From Thermoleophilia bacterium (lineage in GTDB: Bacteria; Actinomycetota; Thermoleophilia; Gaiellales; SKUG01), in contig JAOPYW010000025.1 of assembly GCA_025964405.1 (NCBI GenBank), positions 1 through 18,194 of the forward strand: 18,194 nucleotides of DNA, in the 5' to 3' direction. Positions within the stretch are counted from its first letter, which is position 1. Every line of letters starts with the position of its first letter. This document shows positions 13,745-18,194 of this stretch, one piece after another. The notes beneath the pieces were generated by a model. The model was not told where the DNA came from, made no database searches, and saw only the letters and a list, made by a program, of their open reading frames with translations. Both the position numbers and the translations under genes were made by a program.

Positions 13745-15760
13745 ATGCCCAGCCCGATGACCAACACCTCGTCGCGCGAACGCGTGGCCCTGCTGACCGA
13801 TCGCGTGTCGGCGCCGGTCATCACCGTGCTGCTCCTCGTCGGTGCGATCTACATCGCCCTCGCGTGGGCGAGTGCACGCGACGCGGGTGCCACCGCGCAA
13901 CGCAAGGACGAACGGCGCGCGGAGCGCAACGCCGATTCGGTGAACACCGTCATCGCGCGCCGCTCCGCCGACCTCTCCGCGTGGATCGACGAGCACCGCC
14001 CCGAGCTCGACGGCGGTGACCCGGCGATGCTGCAGCGCACGCTTTCAGAGCGGGCCGAGACCGAGGGCACGACCTCGGTGGTGGCGTGGCTCGTGGTGCG
14101 ACCCGACGGGCAGGTCGTCGCAGTGGGGGAGCAATATCCGGGGCGCGTGGCCGGGGCCGGGCTCACCGACGACCTGCGCGTGTTCGGTCGTCAGGTCTCC
14201 AGCCGGCAGCGCAACGCGGTGAGCGACCGGCTCATGTTCGGCGACAGTGCGGTGTGGGCGGTCGGCAACCCGATCATCCGCGCCGACGGTCGGAGCCTCG
14301 GCGCGATCATCTCGGTGCTTTACGTCGAGCGGAGCGCGCTCGGGGCGTTCATCCCGTCGGGCGCCGCCGCCGCGATCGATTCGACCACCCTGCTCGATGC
14401 CCGGGGGCGCACGGTGGCTGGACCGCCGCTCCCCGCCGACGAGGACGTCGTGCGTCGCCCGGTCGGCACGAGCGGGTGGACCGTCGTCGTGCCGCGCCAG
14501 GGGTCGGGGCAGCTCCTGCCGACCTGGACCTTCCCGGCGTTCGCGGTGCTGCTCCTCTTCCTCGCGCTGCTGCACGCGGTCGGCGAGGCGCGCCGTCGCC
14601 GCCTGATGCGCGACGGCGCCGAGCGCGTGCGCCACGTGCGCACGCTCTACGACCTCGCGTCGCGGGTGCTGCACGCGCGCACGGTGCACGACCAGGCCGA
14701 GCTGCTCGCAGGCTACGCGGTCGAACTCACGCGGCTCGACGGCGCACGTGTTCGTCTCGCGGCCGACCGTGACGCGAACGGCCTCGTCGCCGGCTCCGCC
14801 GTGGCGGGGCAGCGCGAGTACCGCGTGGCGCTGACGGGTCCGCGCCAACCGATCGGGGAGCTGATCGCCTACCGTCGAAGCCGTGCACTCAGTGAGGAGG
14901 AGCGCAGCGTCATGCAGACGGCAGCCACCCTCGCGGGTGCGGCGATGCACACGATGGTGTCGCTCGAGAACGAACGAGCGGCCGCGCACGAGCTCCAGCG
15001 GCTCGACGAACTCCGCAGCAACCTGCTCGCCACCGTGGCGCACGAACTGCGCTCCCCACTGACCGCGGTGAAGGGCGTGCTCGGCCTGCTCTCGATGCAG
15101 GACGACCTCGCCGAACGCACGCGCGGCTACGTCGACGTCGCGACCGAACGCACCGACCGGCTCGTCGAGCTCATCCAGGACCTGTTCGACTGCTCGCTCC
15201 TCGAGACGGGGCAACTCGACATCCGCCCGCAGCGCTTGCTGGCGTCCGACCTCCTCGAGTCGGCGCTGGGCGCGCAGGCAGCTGCGCATCCGGGGGAACT
15301 CGAGCTCTCGGCGACGCCCAACCTCTCGATCACCGTCGACCCCGTGCGCTTCGACCAGCTCGTCAACAACCTCGTCACCAACGCCTACCGGCACGGTGCA
15401 CCTCCGATCGAGGTCGCGGTGCGCCCGGCCCTCGACGGGGTCAACGTCATCGTCATGGACGAGGGGCCGGGCATCCCCGAGGCTGATCGCGAACACATCT
15501 TCGGCAAGTTCTGGCAGGGGTCGACGGGTCACGCGCGGCAGGCGCAGGGGGCGGGCCTCGGCCTCAGCCTGGTGGAGGGCCTCGTGCGGCTCCACGGCGG
15601 TCGCATCGAGATCGACAGCGTGCACGCCAACGGTACTGGCGCACGGTTCATCGCGTTCTTCCCCGACGTGGTTCCCGACCTCGAGCCGAGTGCGGTGCGC
15701 TCGCGCGTGATGCATGCGGGCGACGACGTGGAGCTGGATCCGCTCACCCGCATCATCTGA
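13745..15760 (+). CDS. Orphan sensor histidine kinase with periplasmic-type sensor and GAF domain
   Basis: The product has 671 residues from the ATG at 13745 (an ATG at 13757 is equally possible; neither has a clear SD). TM1 spans about residues 22-44 and TM2 about 260-281. The extracytoplasmic region between them (about 46-255) has the layout of a PDC/Cache-like sensor (SVVAWLVVRPDGQVVAVGE, then AVGNPIIRADGRSLGAIIS). A GAF-like domain (about 295-405) is followed by HisKA with H433 (VAHELRSPLTAVKG). The ATPase domain has the N box (LVNNLVTNAYRHG), G1 (DEGPGIP), F box (IFGKFW) and G2 (QGAGLGLSL). No response regulator is adjacent. The FmdB gene follows after 31 nt. Family assignment is firm; its signal is unknown. 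Confidence 0.93.
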   Translation: MPSPMTNTSSRERVALLTDRVSAPVITVLLLVGAIYIALAWASARDAGATAQRKDERRAERNADSVNTVIARRSADLSAWIDEHRPELDGGDPAMLQRTLSERAETEGTTSVVAWLVVRPDGQVVAVGEQYPGRVAGAGLTDDLRVFGRQVSSRQRNAVSDRLMFGDSAVWAVGNPIIRADGRSLGAIISVLYVERSALGAFIPSGAAAAIDSTTLLDARGRTVAGPPLPADEDVVRRPVGTSGWTVVVPRQGSGQLLPTWTFPAFAVLLLFLALLHAVGEARRRRLMRDGAERVRHVRTLYDLASRVLHARTVHDQAELLAGYAVELTRLDGARVRLAADRDANGLVAGSAVAGQREYRVALTGPRQPIGELIAYRRSRALSEEERSVMQTAATLAGAAMHTMVSLENERAAAHELQRLDELRSNLLATVAHELRSPLTAVKGVLGLLSMQDDLAERTRGYVDVATERTDRLVELIQDLFDCSLLETGQLDIRPQRLLASDLLESALGAQAAAHPGELELSATPNLSITVDPVRFDQLVNNLVTNAYRHGAPPIEVAVRPALDGVNVIVMDEGPGIPEADREHIFGKFWQGSTGHARQAQGAGLGLSLVEGLVRLHGGRIEIDSVHANGTGARFIAFFPDVVPDLEPSAVRSRVMHAGDDVELDPLTRII

Positions 15761-15768
15761 TCGCCGCC

Positions 15769-15794
15769 CATGCGTGCGATACGATGCACGCATG
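15769..15794 (+). promoter_or_regulatory. Perfect inverted repeat over the fmdB-like start, with -10 box in its centre
   Basis: CATGCGTGC (15769-15777) and GCACGCATG (15786-15794) are exact reverse complements around GATACGAT. The centre contains TACGAT (15780-15785), placed 6 nt before the ATG at 15792, which fits a leaderless promoter. The ATG lies within the right arm. This could be an operator, or an mRNA hairpin hiding the start if transcription begins further upstream. Confidence 0.55.
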
Positions 15795-16166
15795 CCGACC
15801 TACGAATACAAGTGCGAAGCCTGCGGACACCACGAAGAGGTGTTCGCCAAGATGAGCGACCCGCCCCCCGCCGCGTGCGAATCGTGTGGCGCCTCGGAGC
15901 TCGTGAAGGTGCTGTTCCCGGTGGCCGTGCACTACAAGGGCTCGGGCTTCTACAAGACCGACTACGAGGGCACCAAGGGCAAGCCGGCGACCGCCAGCAC
16001 GGGTGACGGCGGCTCGGCGTCGTCGTCGAGTGAGGGCTCCTCGAGCTCCGGTTCCGATTCGTCGTCCTCACCGTCGAGCGGATCGGGCGAATCGTCGTCG
16101 AGCAGCTCGAGTGGTGGATCCAGCGGTGGATCCGGCGGCGGATCGAGCAGCTCGTCGAACGACTGA
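15792..16166 (+). CDS. FmdB-family zinc-ribbon protein with Ser/Gly-rich tail
   Basis: The product has 124 residues. It begins MPTYEYKCEACGH with zinc-ribbon cysteines C8, C11, C29 and C32 and the FmdB-typical GSGFYKTDY (50-58). FmdB-family proteins are annotated as putative regulators from a formamidase operon, but their role is poorly defined. Residues about 66-124 are almost only Ser and Gly with a few Asp/Glu, a low-complexity and presumably disordered tail. I start at 15792, not the longer frame at 15714, because the family begins at MPTYEY. There is no SD; a -10-like TACGAT 6 nt upstream suggests leaderless translation. It follows the histidine kinase by 31 nt. The domain call is firm; the function is not. 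Confidence 0.92.
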   Translation: MPTYEYKCEACGHHEEVFAKMSDPPPAACESCGASELVKVLFPVAVHYKGSGFYKTDYEGTKGKPATASTGDGGSASSSSEGSSSSGSDSSSSPSSGSGESSSSSSSGGSSGGSGGGSSSSSND

Positions 16167-16196
16167 GCTCGTTGCGACGAAAGCTGGCGAAAACCC

Positions 16197-16225
16197 TTTT
16201 CACGAACCCCGGCGTTGTGTATGCT
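16197..16225 (+). promoter_or_regulatory. Promoter for tRNA-Asp
   Basis: TTTTCA (16197-16202) and TATGCT (16220-16225) are 17 nt apart and 35 nt upstream of the mature tRNA 5' end, suiting a short processed leader. The -10 is good and the -35 only partly matches consensus. Confidence 0.5.
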
Positions 16226-16260
16226 TGCCCCTCATGCCTCGGCGATCAGTCGACGCGCAT

Positions 16261-16334
<74 letters not shown>

Positions 16335-16340
16335 CTCTTG

Positions 16341-16363
16341 AAAGCCCGCCTCCGGCGGGCTTT
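16341..16363 (+). terminator. Intrinsic terminator of tRNA-Asp
   Basis: AAAGCCCGCC-TCC-GGCGGGCTTT is a perfect 10-bp stem with a 3-nt loop ending in TTT, starting 6 nt after the tRNA discriminator base. Confidence 0.93.
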
Positions 16364-16597
16364 CTGCGTTCGGGGGCACGCTGCGCGCGCCTGCGGCAGC
16401 GCTCGTCGCCCCTGCGCGAGCGAGCTCGCTCCGTCGCTCCTCGCGCCGCCGCAACGACGGTCCCCAGGGCGCCTCGCGCCGCTCGCGCCCTGCAGGCAGG
16501 GCTCTCGGCGGCTCGGCTTCCGAGTCGCGCGTCGGTGGCGCGACCGACACGCGGTGATCTCCGCCTACGCATCGCTCGCGCCGGGAAAGGTCACGAC
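16364..16597. other. GC-rich non-coding stretch with palindromes
   Basis: This 234-nt gap between the tRNA-Asp terminator and the DUF488 gene is very GC-rich and full of GCGC and GAGCGA words. It includes the perfect 14-bp palindrome GAGCGAGCTCGCTC (16418-16431). Frames crossing it carry no family resemblance, and those running back over the tRNA are antisense artefacts. The only functional signal I see is GAAAGG (16585-16590), the RBS of the next gene. Confidence 0.45.
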
Positions 16598-17182
16598 GTG
16601 ACACGGCTCCTCCGACACGACCTGTACACGATCGGTCACTCCAATCGCGATGTCGCGACCCTGGTGGACCTGCTCGACGAGAACGCCATCCAGCTGGTCG
16701 TGGACGTGCGGGCGTTTCCCGGCTCGAGGCGACAACCGCACTTCGCACGGCCGGCGTTGGCCCGGGAGCTGTCGGTGGCAGGCATTGCGTACCAGCACAT
16801 GTCCGCCCTCGGCGGGCGGCGCCGTGGAGGCGACGTGCCCCCGGAGGTGGGTGCCGGGTGGCGAAGCGACTCCTTCGCGGCGTACGCGCGCTACGCCCAG
16901 ACGGCGCCCTTCGTGTTCGCGCTCCGCGACCTGCTGACCCTGGCGACTGGTCGCCGCGTGGCCATCATGTGCTCGGAGGCGGTTCCGTGGCGTTGCCATC
17001 GGTGGCTCATCTCCGACGCGGTGGTCGCCCAGGGGTGGCGGGTGCTTCATGTCATGGGCGAGCACGCCCTGCGCGAACACGTGCTCTCACCGTTCTCGGT
17101 CGTCGACGCCGGTCAGGTGACCTGGCCGGGTCCGCCGTCAGCCGAGGCGCTCCGCCTCGGGCGCAACGTCCACGTCGGCTGA
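16598..17182 (+). CDS. DUF488 family protein
   Basis: The product has 194 residues. Family-typical motifs occur in order: YTIGHS (10-15), LVVDVRAFPGSRRQPHF, a GIAYQHMSALGGRR segment, and IMCSEAVPWRCHRWLI with the conserved Cys and His-Arg, then a GWRVLHVMG strand. DUF488 proteins are small conserved cytoplasmic proteins of unknown biochemical role. The conserved CxE...CHR pattern suggests a catalytic or metal/thiol site, which is inference. GTG at 16598 is chosen as start because GAAAGG (16585-16590) lies 7 nt upstream; the frame is open further upstream but without family sequence. It stands alone and is convergent with the Pro-rich gene 16 nt downstream. Confidence 0.9.
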   Translation: MTRLLRHDLYTIGHSNRDVATLVDLLDENAIQLVVDVRAFPGSRRQPHFARPALARELSVAGIAYQHMSALGGRRRGGDVPPEVGAGWRSDSFAAYARYAQTAPFVFALRDLLTLATGRRVAIMCSEAVPWRCHRWLISDAVVAQGWRVLHVMGEHALREHVLSPFSVVDAGQVTWPGPPSAEALRLGRNVHVG

Positions 17183-17198
17183 GCGTATCCCGCGCAGG

Positions 17199-17513
17199 TC
17201 AGCCGAACAGCGTCGGGTCGGTGCCGTCGAGCGGCGGCGCGAGCCACGGGTCGGGCGCCATGTTCGGGTTTGCGTAGGTCGGCTCGCCCGGTCGGGTCGG
17301 GCACGCCGGAACCACGGGCGGGTCTGCCGGCGGCACCTGTCCCATCCAGCCGTTGTCCTGTGCGTCGCTCGGGGTCTCGTACCCGGTCGGGCGTGCCGGC
17401 GGACGCGGGTTGTACGCTGCGGAAGTCGCGGAGAGGTTCATGCCTCCACGTCGCGCCGAGGCCAGCCCGCGCACCGCGCCCGTGCCCTGCGTGTCCTGCT
17501 CGGTGCCGCCCAC
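17199..17513 (-). CDS. Proline-rich hypothetical protein (104 aa)
   Basis: The product is 104 residues from GTG at 17513, or 80 residues from ATG at 17441. It is rich in Pro, Ala, Thr and Gly (ARPTGYETPSDAQ, QVPPADPPVVPACPTRPGEP, PWLAPPLDGTDPTLFG) and predicted disordered, with no membrane segment and a single Cys. At 17441 GGAGG is only 1 nt from the ATG, too close; at 17513 no clear RBS is seen, so the start is unsure. It is divergent from the thioesterase by 35 nt and convergent with DUF488. Composition-driven open frames are common in this GC-rich DNA, so it may not be real. No family recognised. Confidence 0.45.
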   Translation of the reverse strand: MGGTEQDTQGTGAVRGLASARRGGMNLSATSAAYNPRPPARPTGYETPSDAQDNGWMGQVPPADPPVVPACPTRPGEPTYANPNMAPDPWLAPPLDGTDPTLFG

Positions 17514-17536
17514 CGGCCGCCCACGGCCGCAGCGGA

Positions 17537-17542
17537 TAGGGT
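17537..17542 (+). promoter_or_regulatory. Candidate -10 box for a leaderless thioesterase transcript
   Basis: TAGGGT is placed exactly 6 nt before the ATG at 17549, the spacing expected if transcription starts at the A of the start codon. No -35 and no clear SD are seen. Confidence 0.4.
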
Positions 17543-17548
17543 GGGCAC

Positions 17549-17980
17549 ATGACCGCCCACGGCTCCCCCGAATCGCAGATGGACCCAGCGAACACCGTGC
17601 TCGAAGCGCTCGGCATCGAGGTCGTCGAGGCGACCGCCGACCGGGTGGTGCTCTCGCTCGAGGTCGGGCCCCGCGTGCATCAGCCCTACGGCTACCTGCA
17701 TGGCGGCGTGAGCGTGCTGCTGGCCGAGACCGGCGCCTCGATCGGATCGGCGATCGCCGCCGGACCCGAGCTGCAGGCGTTCGGCGTCGAGATCAACGCG
17801 AACCACCTGCGCCCCGTGCGCGACGGGCGCATCACGGCGACATCGACGCCGATCCAGCAGGGCCGTTCGCTCGCGGTGTGGGATACGCGCATCACGAACG
17901 ACGACGGCAAGCTCGTGTGCATCTCGCGCTGCACCGTGGCGCTCCGACCCGTGACCGAGGTCGCGGCCCGCGAGCGCTGA
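17549..17980 (+). CDS. Hotdog-fold acyl-CoA thioesterase, PaaI/MenI (YdiI)-like
   Basis: The product has 143 residues, a single hotdog domain. The active-site region QPYGYLHGGVSVLLAET (45-61) gives Q45, H51, G52 and E60, which line up with the catalytic Gln, His and Glu of E. coli YdiI (MenI, 1,4-dihydroxy-2-naphthoyl-CoA thioesterase). Other YdiI-like matches are GVEINANHLRPVRDG and VWDTRITNDDGKLVCISRCT. It probably hydrolyses an aromatic or other acyl-CoA. A menaquinone role would fit the NDH-2 in the window, but no other men gene is present, so the substrate is not settled. Translation may be leaderless (see 17537-17542). It is convergent with the aminotransferase fragment, with only 2 nt between stops. 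Confidence 0.9.
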   Translation: MTAHGSPESQMDPANTVLEALGIEVVEATADRVVLSLEVGPRVHQPYGYLHGGVSVLLAETGASIGSAIAAGPELQAFGVEINANHLRPVRDGRITATSTPIQQGRSLAVWDTRITNDDGKLVCISRCTVALRPVTEVAARER

Positions 17981-17982
17981 CG

Positions 17983-18194
17983 TCAGTCGGGGGAGCGAAG
18001 TGCGTCCGCGATGCCGCCGCCGCAGTGGGCGACCTCGTCGGGCGTGTTCCAGCAGCCGAGGCTGACACGCACGCGCGAGGCTGAGAGGGCGCGGATCGAG
18101 GTGCCCTGCGCGGCAAGGCCCGCGACCACGTCGAGGGCCCGGGGCTCGGTGAATTCGATGCAGGCGAGGTGGGCGACGCCGTGCACGGTGGCTG
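17983..18194 (-). CDS. C-terminal end of a class V aminotransferase/cysteine desulfurase-like enzyme, partial
   Basis: The last 69 or so residues of a gene whose 5' part lies beyond the window are visible, with the frame open to the edge. The sequence HLACIEFTEPRALDVVAGLAAQG, then RVRVSLGCWNTPDEV and a final helix, matches the C-terminal small domain of PLP-dependent class V aminotransferases (NifS/Csd/isopenicillin-N-epimerase group), where an R-x-S-x-x-x-(F/W)-N-T motif ends the fold. The PLP lysine is not in the window, so the subclass cannot be decided. GTG at 18184-18186 is not a true start, because the homology continues through it. Confidence 0.7.
   Translation of the reverse strand, partial: ATVHGVAHLACIEFTEPRALDVVAGLAAQGTSIRALSASRVRVSLGCWNTPDEVAHCGGGIADALRSPD

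Noticed and set aside
14045..15793. 582-aa minus-strand open frame
   Set aside because: It is a shadow of the second histidine kinase, rich in Arg, Asp, Glu and His, as expected from the antisense of a GC-rich gene.

Overview
The window is high-GC DNA with dense genes on both strands, SD-type starts (some GTG) and strong GC bias at third codon positions. Together with the tRNA-Leu/tig/clpP/clpX block, a type II NADH dehydrogenase, a MenI-like thioesterase and an FmdB-type protein, this points to an actinobacterial chromosome. My guess is the Acidimicrobiia (Ilumatobacter-like), but the class is inferred from general resemblance only. I see no insertion sequence, phage module, CRISPR array or rRNA. 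It looks like ordinary core chromosome with several uncharacterised lineage-level genes.

Layout. 1-376 (-): 5' part of a small exported protein, divergent from an unrecognised 173-aa protein (563-1084, +) that carries an internal repeat. A near-perfect hairpin terminator (1134-1162) separates it from tRNA-Arg(UCG) (1170-1243, -), followed by a small membrane-anchored protein (1286-1528, -) with a good promoter, and NDH-2 (1642-2922, -). NDH-2 is divergent from a ferritin (3084-3581, +). From 8114 down to 3609 on the minus strand lies a probable three-gene operon: an exported subtilisin-like protease ending in nine tandem ASRWG-type pentapeptides, an orphan membrane histidine kinase whose start overlaps the protease 3' end, and a 186-aa protein of unknown function.

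8350-12447 is a protein-quality-control block on the plus strand: tRNA-Leu(UAG), trigger factor, a single ClpP, and ClpX, closed by a long hairpin terminator. Trigger factor folds nascent chains at the ribosome, and ClpX unfolds substrates and feeds them to ClpP. Convergent to it are two 4-nt-overlapping minus-strand genes (12501-13435) that look like diverged paralogues of each other.

13745-16166 (+) encodes a second orphan histidine kinase followed by an FmdB-family zinc-ribbon protein with a long Ser/Gly tail. The FmdB start codon lies inside a perfect 9-8-9 inverted repeat centred on a putative -10 box. Then come tRNA-Asp(GUC) with its own promoter and terminator, a DUF488 protein (16598-17182), a Pro-rich hypothetical protein on the minus strand, a MenI/YdiI-like hotdog thioesterase (17549-17980), and the C-terminal end of a probable class V aminotransferase cut by the window edge.

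No clear-cut novel multi-gene system is visible. The best candidates for something undescribed are the protease with SRW repeats plus kinase plus unknown protein operon, the paralogous gene pair at 12.5-13.4 kb, and the palindromic start region of the FmdB gene.
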